Of a stretch of 64,000 nt of DNA, positions 26,224 through 39,445 are shown in pieces (position 1 is the first letter of the stretch; each line of letters opens with the position of its first letter). Below the pieces are notes generated by a model that was not told where the DNA came from, did no database searches, and was given only the letters and a program-made list of their open reading frames with translations. The stretch is taken from assembly GCF_001638985.1 (NCBI RefSeq), contig NW_017265155.1, positions 744,001 through 808,000 of the forward strand, given 5' to 3'. The position numbers and the translations under genes are program-made. This DNA comes from Phycomyces blakesleeanus NRRL 1555(-). Lineage: Eukaryota > Mucoromycota > Mucoromycetes > Mucorales > Phycomycetaceae.

Positions 26224-29093
26224 AGTTCACGAAATAGCTTTTTCAAAGTTGCACAGGTCACAAAACCGAATAAGGTATTTGTCTTGAGAATTTTTTTTTT
26301 CAAGTGAACCTACGGACTGACTTTAATTGAGTTTTACCCAAAGTAGCAGTCGTGTTGAGTCTGTGTTTGAGGTATTCATCAACTTAAGATAAGGAAACGA
26401 TCGTTATGACGAGAGACAAAGCAACCATCATGACTTTGTTAGCATATATATGTATAAATAATTGGAGAAATATAATATCTATATGGCTATCATATATATG
26501 TGCTTTTATTTTCAGGGTTTTTACTGTTATAAAGCATGAGCTACATTATATTTACTTATATTTAAGCTTATTTTATTAAAACAAATATATCATTCAAAAA
26601 CAGTCCAATATGCTTACTACCTCAATAATGCCCATAATAAAGAGTATACTTTGATCTCGTTGTAAGTGAGAGTCTGCAGAGGCATGGAGAACATTTTACA
26701 TCATGTAATCAAATGGTAAACACAGCTTGACACATGAGTTTACCCTTTTGATAATCGTATCTTAATCCTTTGGGACAGATCCTCTGAACAAACAGGTGCG
26801 TAGAGGTTCCCATACTCTTATATCAGGGCAAGTTCATTCTCCGTAGTCCACTTTTTATAGTATCCCTTTGGCTTTAATTTTATACCGTGCAACTTTCTCG
26901 CAGTTATTTACTTCTCTTTTTTCGGCGGATGAGCGTAACTTTCAAAGACTAGCTTGTTGTTAATAGTTATGAGAGTACCTTTGAGAGTGATTGAGGGCAT
27001 ACCTGTTTATATATAAGAGTGCAGTATATCAAAACTTTGAAAAAAAAAATCCCAAAAATACGCCTTACAGATGTGTTTTAATGTATGAATATTTTGCATA
27101 TTCGGTAATTCACTTTGCCTACACCGATGGTTTAACGGACAAGACACTACGGGAAAAAAGGGCGAATTTAGAAGAAATTTTAGGGGCAGGTTTTCGACAC
27201 ACTTCTTTCTTTTAAAGTATGGCATTACTTTTGAGCTACAATAATAGAAAAGAAAAGCAAAGATATTGAAATTGAAACGTTTTTATATGTAAATATAAAA
27301 AGGCGAGAAAGAAATAGTGCTTAATCAAAATTTCATTTTAAAATACACTTTAAACCACGGAAAATATTGCGCAAATCTCACTAAAATTATCTCCACCCCT
27401 TTTTTTTTATCATAGTGTAGGTGGCAACATATCTTTTCTCTGTGATTATCTTTTAAAGTAAATTTAAAATAAAACTCATTTGTGAAAGGTGTAATATATC
27501 TAATTGTAAGACTTACTACAATTTTCTTTTGCTGCGAATGCTATCAATAAACATGGTTACAAATTGACATACATGGCTTTACATTCATCATTTTTGAGAC
27601 TTATTCAAGAATGTTGGCTTAAAATTATGAAAGAATCTAAAATAATAATACAAATCCTAGTTTAAATTGGTATAATTGCCTCTGTAATCCAAAAAAAAGA
27701 GCTAGATATAAAGCGAGCGAAACTATATTATTGACCAAAGGAAGGAATAATATCCTCAGCCATAACATTGGAATTATTGAGGATACAATAGGCTCTCCCC
27801 CTATTTTAGATGAATCCATTTGAGTGTATAAAAATTAGATAAAGAGTATTACGAAACGAGTAAAGAATAGAAAATAAAACATAAAACATAAGCTTATTGA
27901 CTGACGTTAAGCCATTTATCTTTATGTTATCAACAACCGTTGACGTATAATACATTTGTTTAAAGCGAGCTTAATTTTATCAGGTCCCATGCTCTTTATT
28001 ATTACGAAATTACAATCATTACTAGTGTATGGTCTTGCATTACCAATATAGGAACGATTGTTTTCCAAGTTCATATTCTTGTCTATCAGTCAATTGATAC
28101 GAGATACACTGCGTTGATGTGTATGTAGAGACAAAACTTACATTGGTACAACATCAAGAATATTGTTAGAGGTATTGCACAGATATCTGTGCCTAGGTAA
28201 TGAACCATTGCCAGATACAATGTGTAAAATATTAACAGTAAAGCAAAAGAAAGTCAAATCCGTAAAATAATTTTAAGCATTTTTAAGTATAAACTTAACT
28301 AAAATATTCAGACTTGTTCCAAATGATAATATTACTAATATTACTAATAAGAATGTCAATTCTCATCTTTGTCTACATACAACATCACTTTCTATAAAGG
28401 TCGTCGTGTCTATTTTTCACTTTCTTTTATCTTTTTCAAAGCGATTTAATGTTCAGGATGCCAACTAACAATTTAGGCTTTAACTATACTACCAATTAAC
28501 CTCAAAATGGCTTTCGAATTTGTATGTTTTTATTAGATTCCTGCAATTCTTTAAAGGATTAGGTATCCAACCTTTCTCATTCTGAATTTAAGAAAGGAGA
28601 AAACTCTGGTGAGCAAATAAGATTTTTATACTTTACTTTATGTATTATTTACTAAAGTCACAAAAGTATCAAGTCTATTAAAATTTTAATTCTAACAGTA
28701 TTAAACAAGTAATGTGTTTAATGGTTCAATATAATGACAACGCATGTTATCCATTTACTTTATTTACCCAGCTAGACTTCTTCCCGAGGTTGTTCGGACT
28801 GTCTATAACGCATTATTCTTTTTTCTTTTCCGGTGCCGTTCACGTCATTTGTGACAACCAAAAGTGAGACGGGTCACCTTTTGGTGTCCGATTCTCCGCC
28901 ATCTTTTGTTTCTTTCCCTCCCATATTCAGTGCGCCTTACTACCAAGATAGTACCTTTACAAAGACGCATTCTTCCTTACGCGCCCTTTTTTTTATAGTT
29001 TTTTATCTGTTTTTGACTGTTTACCTGATCTGTGGGCGTCAATACTTCGGCACGCGTTGACGAATACCTTTACCGATTGTCTTTTCCTTCTTA
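26224..29093. other. Intergenic, no supported gene
   Basis: About 2.9 kb, AT-rich. A frame at 26991-27215 has a protein-like C-terminal half (about 27120-27215) but no recognised family or splice partner. The final ~260 bp before 29094 is CT-rich and is probably the promoter and leader of the Sin3 gene. Confidence 0.5.
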
Positions 29094-32000
29094 ATGGCAG
29101 CCGATCCTCCGTCACAGCAACCATCGCCGGTGGTATCAAGGTATGCCTTCACTTACTAAGAACAACCTAAAGAAAGCATCGAACTTTTTTTATTTCGTAG
29201 ACCTGTTGGCTCACTTGAATCCACACAGTCAGTCATCAGCCCTACTCAACCAGTACCATCATACTCTCATGCATTTACCACAGCCTCCTTTCCAGCTATT
29301 CGCTCACCATCCCAGGCTAATTCCGCATCCACACCGCGCAATCAAGAGAGCGGAGCATATGCGACTAATGTTCCCGCCTCTCATCCATCTTCGTCTGTTG
29401 GCTCTAGTCCACATTTGAATTCAGCTTTACAAATGCACCATTCCCCACAGATGAACCATTCATTCCCCATGACCAACCCCGAATCTAATGGTCTCGAGAG
29501 AACCCATCCACGTTCTACTTTCCCTCCTGTTGGAACTCTCTCGGTACACCCATCACAACCATCACGTCCTACCTCTCCTGCCGTCACCCAATCCTCTACA
29601 ACATCTCACCGCCCTTCTAGCCCAGTCGCACCCCTCCCTCCCCCACAGTATAGCCAGTCACGCCCAGCTGTCTCTGCGCCCGTCCCTGCACCAGCTACCC
29701 CCGAGCCACGTGCAACGAATGCCAGTACAGCGAACGGTTATCGGCCTCTGAATGTTAAAGACGCATTGACCTATCTGGATCAAGTCAAGATTAAGTTCTC
29801 GGACCAGCCCGAGGTTTACAATAAGTTCCTTGACATTATGAAGGACTTCAAGAGCCAAGCGTAAGTGCAGGATAGGTGATATGGCCGGTATTCACCCGCT
29901 CTGTAGGATCGATACGCCTGGAGTGATCGAACGTGTTTCAGGACTTTTTAAGGGTCATCCTTCTCTGATCTCTGGCTTTAATACATTCCTTCCACCTGGA
30001 TATCGTATCGAATGCTCTACTGACGAATGCTCACGAGATGTTATTAAGGTTACGACACCTTCTGGAGTAACAAGTACTATGGATGGAGAACCTCTTAAAC
30101 TCATATCAGAGACAGCGCCTTCCCCACACAGTTACCAGCACCCACCTTCTTATGGATCATCTTCATCTACGTATGGAAGAGGACATAATACGTCAAGTGC
30201 TATAGCTTCTCCTTCAAACTATCAGCCAAACTCTTCTCCACAAATAGCTTCACCTGGGCAGGTGGAAGAAAGTCAGGCACGGCGTCCTCCGGTAGAATTT
30301 AATCATGCAATTAACTATGTTAATAAAATAAAGGTATTATTAAAAAACCAAACGATATTAATGAATTAAATAAATGAAATAAAAAAATAATACGAAAGAG
30401 ACATGTATATAAAAGAGAATAACAACGTAAGCTGTAGAACCGATTTGCAGGAGATCCAGACACATACAAACAGTTTTTGGAAATTTTACAAATGTACCAA
30501 AAAGATCAAAAACCAATACAAGAGGTAATTATATATACATATATATATATATATAGAAACAGATAATTAGAATATTCAATATTCAATCAAACCATGGATT
30601 TGCCTATTAGGTCTATACTCAGGTCCAAGTATTGTTTGACGGAGCCAATGATCTTTTGGATGAATTTAAACAGTTTTTACCCGACGCTTCTGGAAATCAT
30701 TCAGTAGGCTCTGCAGCCCTGTTTAGTGCTGGTGGTAGAATGCCATATGGTAAATACATTCTTTGGATCATGCCCATATAAATACTGATACAGAAACGTC
30801 TGGAATGACATTTCTTCTTTATAGGGGGAAAGAAGGCCATGTCATTGTCAAATACAGGACAGGGAAGAAAGAAGCGAGTTGGCCCCGTGTCTGGTGCAGG
30901 TATTCCAAAGGTAAAAATTATATATGATGTGACCTCTAGATTACCAATACAGAACGCATATATCATCATATATTGATATTTATATATTAATGTGTATATG
31001 TATATGCATATACGTCTGTGTAGCGCTCCAAACTCCACCATAAGATGGTTCTTCAGACATCTGACGTTCGTTCTGGCGCACCACCCGATGAAGAGATCGT
31101 TCGACCTGTTATTTCCGCGGAAGAAGTAGAGTTTTTTGAACGCGTTCGAAAATACATTGGAAACAAGTCAACATACAACGCATTCCTCAAGCTTCTCAGC
31201 TTGTTTAGCCAGCAGATTGTGGATCAAAACTTGCTTGTTAGTCGAGTAGAGACTTTTATCGGAGGTAACAAAGAGTTATTTGATTGGTTCAAGACGTTAG
31301 TCGGATATGATGGCAAAGACGAAGTTATCGAGAACATACCAGCCGACAAAACTAAGCCTGACCTGGCTCAGTACAAGACATGTGGCCCAAGTTATCGTTT
31401 AGTTCCAAAAACGTCAGACAGCAAAGGTGACCAAAACAAGGTGGCGGTAGACTCAAAATGGCAAAACCAGACCTGTTCTGGAAGGGATGCCTTGTGTTGG
31501 GAAGTGCTCAATGACGAGTACGTCTCACACCCCACATGGGCTAGCGAAGACAATGGATTCGTTGCCTCTAAGAAGAATCAATACGAAGAGGCACTGAATA
31601 GAGTCGAGGAAGAGAGGTAGACCAGCCGAATTAATGTTAATGAATTGATAATTGACTATGTGTGGAATTGGTTTTAGATACGACTATGATCTTAATATTG
31701 AAGCCAATCTAAACACAATTGGGTTACTTGAACCGATTGCTAAGAAAATTGCCAACATGACACCTGAAGAAAAGGCAGAGTATAGAGTACTTCCTGGCCT
31801 GGGTGGATCTTCTCAGACAATATATCAGCGAATCCTTAAAAAGATATACGGCAGCGATCGAGGCTTGGAGATTATTGAGCTTTTGCACGATAATCCTGCA
31901 CGAACGGTTCCTATTGTTCTTAAACGTCTGAAACAAAAGGATGACGAATGGAAACGTGCTCAGGTAAATTCTGTAACAAGAAAAGAAGAAGAAGAAAAGA

Positions 32001-34105
32001 ATAAGACGGAAAAGCTTAATATAACACTCTTTCTTTTTCTATATTATAGCGAGAGTGGAATAAGATCTGGCGTGAAGTAGAAGCCAAGAATTACTGGAAG
32101 TCTCTTGACTACCAGGGTATTACATTCAAGAGTAGTGACCGAAAGGCTATCACAGCAAAAGCATTAGTTGCAGAAATCGAATCACTGCGGAAGGATCAGA
32201 AACAAGGAAAATCATTACATTCTGATTCTACTAGGGTTCTTATGACTGGAAGACAAGGGCCACAAATTGCATGCACATTCAAAGATAAGACCTTATTTAA
32301 AGATATTTCACGACTCGTATTCTCTTTCTTGGAACGTCAAAGTCTCTACAATGCAACTGAATGTGATCAAGTCAGAGCTTTTATCGAGACATTTGTACCA
32401 CTTTTCTTTGACGTATCAGACGTAGTTCCTGACGCCGCTGAGATTGAAGAAGAAGACGAAGGAATGGAGGATGTAGAAGATGAAGAGGACGAATCACGAT
32501 CTATGCAGTCTTACGATTCAGACGGAGATGTCGTTATGAATACTCGAAGAACTGCGTTAAGACGGACCCGCACAGCTAATAGGGCCATGCCACGATTACA
32601 AAACAATGAAGACGAAAGACTGCTAAAGGATGTACTTACACGCAATATGATTCGACCACCCCATCAAACACCCGAAGAGATTGGTGATGAGGACGAAGAG
32701 GATACCGAACAGGAAGACAAAGATGATACTGGTACCGAAGTTGATGTCCAACTTTCGAGTGGGGACGAAGCATCTCCTGTTATTCTCACAGCACCTCATC
32801 GAAAGAACTCCTTGGTTCAAGAAGATTTTACTGCGCAGACTACAGAAACCGACTCTGTGTCCCCTGAGAGGCGGACAGTATTCAATTTCTTTGGAAATGA
32901 CAGCTTCTATTGCTTCTTTAGACTCCTTCAGGTAACACGATAATATACATAAAACACATACGATAATATATGCTTAACTTTTGTTACCATAGATGGCGTA
33001 TGGACGCCTGGAGAAGCTTAAAACGGAAGATGCCGAGTACAAACTTAACCCAGGAAAGGAGGAGGATACAAATAAGATTGCTCTTGAACTTGGCACAATC
33101 AATCGTAGAATGTCTGGTAAACCTACTAAAAATAAAATAAAGAGAAAAACACTAAATAATATATTTTGTAGTAGACAAGATGGGATTGAACCGTGGACAC
33201 TATCATGCATTACTGAACCTTATAGACAAGTTCTTTGAAGAGAATGTAGATCAACAGCAGTTTGAGGAGAGCGCACGCTACATATTTGGTACAAAGGCAT
33301 ACGTGATATTTACTATTGACAAGCTCATATTAACTCTCATTCGCCATGTAAGTAAAATTTTCTTGATTTGACGCGACAAGCACGCGACTAATGCCTTGTC
33401 ATTTAAACAAGATACATGATATTGTCACAAGAGAATCATGTCAATCACTCATTAGTCTCTTTGAGAAAGAACGGGAAGTCGAGAACCCGGACTCTCAAGC
33501 AATAAAAATGTACCGATTATTAGCCGAAGATACCGTTGGGACAGATGAGAACCTGTATAATATTGTTTTTGTAAGTTAAGCAGATTATGCTTGTGTGACT
33601 TGGATGCTTATTGTATGATTATCTTAAGGACACCTCAAATCGCATTCTTTCCATTCAACTTTTGGGACAAGACGATCCCACGTATCATGAGGCAGGGGAG
33701 CAAGACGGCTATGAAGAATATGTGGCTAGTTACATCGATTGGACAAAAGAAACAGACGGTGTCCAACAGACTGATCTCGAACCACGTTTTCTCAAACGAA
33801 ATCTACGACACAAACCAAAAGATAAAGATCTTAGCGGAATACATGTACATTCAAGAATGCAGTACAAGATCTGTAGAAACACTTATCATCTATTTTACAT
33901 TATCGGTACAGAAGATACTTTTGTTCGCCGCAGACCATCTTCTACCCCAACTACTTCATCCAAGTTTACAGCATGGCTTGAATCAGATAAGGGTTGGAGC
34001 CGTGATGTAGAAAATAAGGAGGACGCAGAGACAACTGTACGAAAGACTCTTTTTGGAAGACAAGGCAAAAAAGAAGCTCAAGCTAAATCAGAGGGACAGC
34101 ATTAA
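29094..34105 (+). CDS. SIN3: Sin3 transcriptional corepressor (PAH-domain scaffold)
   Basis: Sin3 scaffolds the Rpd3/HDAC histone deacetylase complex in the nucleus. Thirteen exons: 29094-29140, 29201-29860, 29907-30333, 30438-30524, 30611-30749, 30825-30910, 31024-31616, 31678-31963, 32050-32931, 32993-33116, 33172-33347, 33412-33570 and 33629-34105. They encode 1380 aa. The N-terminus is Ser/Pro-rich and disordered. PAH1 (about aa 197-265: [29 protein letters not shown]), PAH2 (aa 365-435: [40 protein letters not shown]) and PAH3 (aa 505-570) are all present. The HDAC-interaction domain follows, beginning near [10 protein letters not shown] and including LCWEVLND and [16 protein letters not shown]. 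An acidic spacer precedes the C-terminal Sin3a-C domain. All introns are GT-AG. Confidence 0.96.
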
Positions 34106-35293
34106 ACTACTTTATAATATTTTGAAGGATCCCGTCTATTGTATTTTTTTTTGGGTGGATATCATCGATTCTTCATTATGCGCGTTTAACAAGTATTATT
34201 TTGCACTGGAAAAATAAATAAATTTACATTAAAAAACTATAACCAATGATTTTCTCAAAGAATATAATATAGGTGTACAATTCACCACACCACACCACAC
34301 CACACTAGCCCTAGCCCTAGCCCTACCAAGGAGAGTAGGGCTTTTAAAGATTTAAACATAACCAAACCTACAAAAGAAACAAAAGTTATGACAAGGCATT
34401 CACCCAGTTGTTCCTGATTAACTTGACATCAAATAAAGACTCTAAGTTTTGTTTCATTAATTTTATACCGAATATTGCCTTAAAAAACGAACATGGCGTG
34501 GAATTCAGACAGAGGAATATCCTGTCCTTATAAATCCTTATGTCTAATGCTTAAGACCGCTGTATTTCCATGTATTTGTTGTGATACCGACCTCGATTTG
34601 TATCCCCAGGATATAGAGTCTCTTTTCTAGCTGGATGATACTGTGAGAAGCGAAAAAAAATGAGTCAACAACGTAGTGAGTGGACTGGAGATAAAGTGTA
34701 GCTCTGAATGATCATTTTTAACAATAGATGGCTTATTCAACACAGGCTGTTCTTCAGATACTTTAATTTACAATAGATAGCAATGACTTTGGTATGTCTT
34801 TACGGGAAAGCGCGCACGTACTTGATTTGTATTTGTGACTAACAATATACTCGGGTAGCTGCTTAAATTATTACAGGTTTCTTTCTTTCCCTAGGCTTTC
34901 TAACTTTGTAAGCTTTATATAGAACGCTAAGAAAGAAAAGAAGAAAAACTATGTAAAATCTAAGACGGCGAGATCTCAAAGGGGTATTTCCAAAATAAAT
35001 AAATAAATAAAATAATAAGACGCAGATAAAAAAACGATTGTTTTTTATTTTTTTTAAAAGAAATAATTCCTTAATACGCCTTGTAGATAAACATATTACA
35101 TAAAGATGTATTTAAAGTGTAAGCCAAAATGCTTGTAACTCTGAAATGGATAAATGCACTTTATATAGATGAAACTGGTATTTAAGAATCCTTAAATGTA
35201 ATTTTTGGGATGGAGCTGCTTTTAGACAGTACTCGAGGAAATTTAATTCATATAGAGGTATGTAATAGCCATGGGTCTAAGCATACAGTTGTA
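34106..35293. other. Intergenic with a CACAC / CTAGCC simple repeat
   Basis: No gene seen. A (CACAC)n block at about 34283-34305 merges into (CTAGCC)n at about 34305-34325. (AAAT)n lies near 35000. Confidence 0.7.
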
Positions 35294-35758
35294 CTACATT
35301 AAAACAAGACTTATGATAGCTACAATTGACGCAGTTGATGCCATGTACAAAGATACGGAGAACGTGTTTTGTACACTACCGGATGAAGCTGGAGCCTGAG
35401 AGCCAGATGCGCCAATACTAGAAAGCGTTGGATTTGGGCCGGCAGACGATAAAGGAACGGATGAAGGTAAGAGTGAAATTGGAATAGAGGAGCTAGGGTC
35501 GAATACTGAGGCCGATGCCGAGGAAGTGACATTACAATAAGGAGCACGCTGACTAACACAGCAGGGATTTACGATGTAGTAACAGTTGTCAGGACAGGCA
35601 TCAGGACATTTTGGATCGATTCTTGCTCCTGATGCAGGTGAAACGCAGAATGCATCGGTACAGTTGACGGCCGAAGCTATGGGGCTAAAAAATGATAACA
35701 CGCAAAATATAGCTAGCAATAGAGACAATGAGCGAGAGGAATGTGCCATTGTAGACAC
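35294..35758 (-). CDS. Small secreted cysteine-rich, probably GPI-anchored protein
   Basis: This intronless frame encodes 154 aa. A signal peptide occupies about aa 8-30 (SLSLLLAIFCVLSFFSPIASA, cleaved after ASA). The mature N-terminus holds eight Cys within about 45 residues, including CPDAC and a CC pair. A Ser/Pro/Ala-rich stalk follows, then a hydrophobic C-terminal tail (YMASTASIVAIISLVLM) preceded by small residues, typical of GPI addition. It is probably a cell-surface or wall protein. No family could be named. The start could instead be the ATG at 35749. Similar architecture is common in fungal secretomes and says nothing specific about function. Confidence 0.75.
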   Translation of the reverse strand: MSTMAHSSRSLSLLLAIFCVLSFFSPIASAVNCTDAFCVSPASGARIDPKCPDACPDNCYYIVNPCCVSQRAPYCNVTSSASASVFDPSSSIPISLLPSSVPLSSAGPNPTLSSIGASGSQAPASSGSVQNTFSVSLYMASTASIVAIISLVLM

Positions 35759-36550
35759 CTAAAAGTTGATGAAAAGAAAATAAATGAAATGAAAAAGAAA
35801 GGAAAGATGTTTAATTTATAATCAGCTGTGCTGAAATATGGCGCTCTTTTACCGAGTCCTGGAAGCACAAAACTGTAAGTAACACCGTCTTTTAGATCTT
35901 GGGCTTGATGAAAGACAGATGGTGGTCTTTAAAAGGGTATTATTTCCTCTTTTGTACCTTTTTAATACATATATTTTAGTTAATAAACCCGCGATCATAC
36001 ATGGCTGTGAAACTACCAAACTAGTTGATTATGCACATAGCATATAGCCTTTCAGCATTTGCCCACAGTCCGTATACCCAGGAAAGAAAACGCTTTATTT
36101 ATGCTTTATTGACCAAATTGTTTCAGGTTTGTCTTTCATAATGTTATTTACCTACTCACCAAATTTTTTTTTTGCAAAACATGAAAATAAGTGCTTTAAT
36201 GCTTGTATTTCTACATGCTCCATTAAAGCCAAATATACTGTACTTACTGTACTTACTGTACTTACTGTACTTACTGTGATAGTGATAGTGATAGTAGTAG
36301 CATATTTTTTTTATTAAGCTAAAGTCTGAGTTGTGGCGAGGCTTTCTCTTGATCAATATCCTAGTGGATCATGTTAATCATATATATTCTTATCTCTATC
36401 TAATCCATACTTGGCCACATCACTCCCTTATCTTACTTTTATATCAACCGTCCCTATCTACAAATAGGCTTAAAGTATCTACAGCTGTATACTTACCATT
36501 TGCCTTTAATAAAAGTAGCCCAGTTACATTAGCAAATAAATAAACAATTA
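35759..36550. other. Intergenic with short tandem repeats
   Basis: No gene. A 9-bp repeat (TACTTACTG, about 4.5 copies, 36234-36277) is followed by (TGATAG)3. Frames through it are repeat artefacts. Confidence 0.75.
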
Positions 36551-36864
36551 CACTTGGTGTAGAGATACTAAAAGTTCAAAAAAGGGAGAGATTGATGAAT
36601 GACCCCGACTGATCAGTCTTATTCCATTCCTACATGGATTGAGAATAAAAGCTTTTTTTTTTGGTGGAAAGTATGGGTCATAGGATGCAAGTTCTAGAAA
36701 AATACTCAATAAAAGATTTTGACTTAATGACAGCTGGTGTGGACAGACTAAAAGTTTCAAAAAAAAAGGGCAAAAAAAAGAGCAAGAATTTAAGTCATAT
36801 TATTGGACGAGCTGTAATTAATTTTGCCCCTTTTTTTGAACTTTTGGTCTGTCCACACCAAGTG
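36551..36864. mobile_element. Tc1-type MITE with an internal extra copy of its end
   Basis: The 314-bp element is flanked by TA (36549-36550 and 36865-36866). Its ends are inverted copies: left CACTTGGTGTAGAGATACTA and, on the other strand, CACTTGGTGTGGACAGACCA, both continuing AAAAGTTCAAAAAA. A third copy of the end sequence in left orientation (about 36731-36775) pairs with the right end to form an inner ~130-bp hairpin. There is no coding capacity. A related degraded copy lies at about 52629-52765. Confidence 0.8.
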
Positions 36865-36866
36865 TA

Positions 36867-37515
36867 TTTTTTGATCATTTCGATGGTATATTTGTGACCA
36901 TTTGTTTTTGCGGTTGCGTCCGAATTCATGTCACAAATGGCGATTTCGATTCGAATATTTTGTATACTAAAAACTGACATGCTATTGGATGGAGAATCTA
37001 CGTGCGCGCATCTATTGTACGAGCTTGTATATTTTCTACGAGTACGGAGTTATCAATCCTGCCATTTTCTTTAGTGTAAATATCTTATCGATGATTTCTG
37101 ATATGGGAGTGTATTCCTATAAGCCTTAAGTACCATATGTCGTCATTCTCAGCTGGCTTTCAACTCTCGCACGTATATAATATTTGCATGATTTTTACTT
37201 CAAAACGTTCTTCAATCCCATTGACCCCATCCCAACAGATACCAGCTAGCACAGAATTCTTTCATGAAAATATTTTCCAAAACTACAAGCAGTTCTTATT
37301 AAGCTTTCAAAGAAAACTTAATATATATATATATATTCTGTTACATGCACTAAGTACCCATACATATCCTACTAGCTCAGTAATATATAGTCTTTACATA
37401 TCACAAATATCATTTAAAAAAATTAGCTACCATTAAAGTATACTTAATATCCTCAAATCAAAATACTCTTAAATCATAATCTAATTTGATTTTGAAATAT
37501 ACTTTTGTATAGAAG
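36867..37515. other. Upstream region of the next gene, nothing recognised
   Basis: AT-rich sequence with a TA microsatellite near 37322. It probably contains the promoter of the gene at 37516. Confidence 0.5.
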
Positions 37516-38712
37516 ATGGCTCCCGTTACTCCTAGAACCCCTAGATCTAATGCTAGAAATAGCCTTACCCAGGTTGCAGTTGGTCGTGTTGAGCAGCATC
37601 TTGTTGTACCTGCTGTTACCCAAGAACAGCGCATGGAAGAAATGTCAACTCGCCTTGATAACATGAGCGCCATGCTTGGATCCCTGGACAACAGATTTGG
37701 TCAATTCATTGACGTCCAAAGAAGAAACACCGAGACAGTTGGTGCGATTGCCATGTCTTTGGCATCTACCAGTAGACAAGTTCTCCCAGCAGTTGCCCCA
37801 TCTGCTGCCCCATATTTTGACCGAATTTCTGAAGAAGAGACAAAAGTTGCAGTTTTGGTAAATATGTTAAATCGTATGGAGTGAATAATAATCTAACATG
37901 TAGTATCTAGGCCTTGATCAGAGAGAAGATCTGGAAAAAGGACTTCAGATCTAATGATCCTACTGAGATTGTCGAGAATGAAGCAAGACGAAGATGGAAC
38001 GTAGATGAGCGGGTTGACCATCCCGATAATGTTGCTGTTGTTGCGTACTTGCGGGAGTATATCCAGCCCCAACCCCAAGCTGTCAGCTTTTGGCCTGGCA
38101 TGGTAGTATCGATGGTAAAAAGTAACTATAGGTACTGCCATCGTAAAGCACATACATTGCCTGAGCAGCGCGTGGACAACAACCGCAGGGCAAGAATCGC
38201 CAGCCGGATGAAAGAGGTTATTACAAAACATGTTATTCATTTAAGATATTTTGTACTCATCTTACTATTTTTTCTTAGATCCATCCTCGCCGCCAGGATA
38301 TCTACACTAGGTACTGGAGGGTGGTAGACAAGGAGATGGGTCTCACGGTTGAAGAAGATTCCGAGATGGCTTTTTTTGGTGCTATCCAAAAAGGGGCTAT
38401 GTCGGACGGCGAGTCTGACACAGAGGAACTTTTCCCTGGGTTCCCAGTGCGTATGTTGAAAGTTGCCCGTCCCAGCTGGAGAAGCGATGAAGTAAGTTAT
38501 TTCTTGTGGTGTGATCACGGTGAAGTAGAATATTAATAAAATAAATATAGTTCAACAAGTTTCTGGGCTTGATTGATGAAAGCATGCAATCCGATTATAA
38601 AGCAAAAGGGAATGCGAAGCCAAGAATGCCCAGGTTTTTGAGAGAAGAAATATATGTTGCTATACCACGTTGGCTGATTTCGTCACTGCCTCCATGGGCG
38701 ATTAAACAATAA
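37516..38712 (+). CDS. Uncharacterised four-exon protein
   Basis: Exons 37516-37857, 37911-38216, 38279-38491 and 38551-38712 join in frame into 340 aa, with good GT-AG sites at each junction. The N-terminus is Pro/Arg/Thr-rich. A heptad-like stretch at about aa 43-75 (MEEMSTRLDNMSAMLGSLDN) is a likely coiled coil. A conserved-looking basic/aromatic middle follows (IREKIWKKDF, EARRRWNVDE). An acidic segment with SDGESDTEELFPGF precedes a C-terminal aromatic block (FNKFLGLIDESMQ, VAIPRWLISSLPPW). I do not recognise the family. It could be a lineage-specific nuclear protein or a domesticated mobile-element ORF. Clean splicing argues it is expressed. Confidence 0.7.
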
Positions 38713-39445
38713 ATTATTATTATTTTTGATTCACACACACACACACACACGTCTTTTACACTTGATTGATACACAGCCAGCCAAGAAGCAAAAATGATAT
38801 TAAATAGAAATAAGACAATAGAGAGAGTGTCTTCGAGCCTGAATTGCAGTTTGCAAATTTGTATTTTACGCGGCGAATTAAAGTCCAATATATTTTTTTG
38901 CAAATTTCATGGTGGAGGCCATTTAGTGAGCATTTAAGCTTATTTTTCTCCCCTCAAAACAAAACATAAGATGTTCAGGAGACTCTTCTTTACATTTAAT
39001 TAATAGAGTATGCCTCGGAAAGCCAAGTCTATTAAGGTCTATTTTCCTTACATTTTTCAGTGCTAATATTTTTAACATAAATTCTCACAACTGTGTCTGT
39101 CTGAGTTTTATTTTTTATTTTTGATTGGGTTTTATCAATAATTATTATTATTATTTTTTTAGCCATCTTAAAATTATAACAACTCGATACCCTCTCTATT
39201 ATATTAAAAATTGTGTCGTGTACGTATAACTGTTTTGCATGGCATCAAAAAGAAAAAATTAACGCTTACTTACATGACACAAGTGAAAGACGGAGATACC
39301 AAAAAGAAAAAGAAAAAGAAAAAACTTATTTGGCCATAAATTGTTTGTCAAATATATACTTGATTTTGATTTTCTTTTATTTTCCTTTCTTCTTTCATTC
39401 TTTCATCCTTTCTTTTGGAATTTCTTTCTTTTATTAAATTTAAGC
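38713..39445. other. Intergenic, (CA)n microsatellite
   Basis: No gene. A CA microsatellite lies at about 38732-38750. The last 100 bp is CT-rich and probably the leader of the alpha-mannosidase gene. Confidence 0.65.

Noticed and set aside
26991..27215. 74-aa frame with a protein-like end (LREKRANLEEILGAG)
   Set aside because: No family recognised, no conserved neighbour and no usable splice sites. Left as unsupported.
36129..36356. Frames of 62-66 aa on both strands
   Set aside because: They are translations of the 9-bp TACTTACTG repeat and TGATAG repeat.
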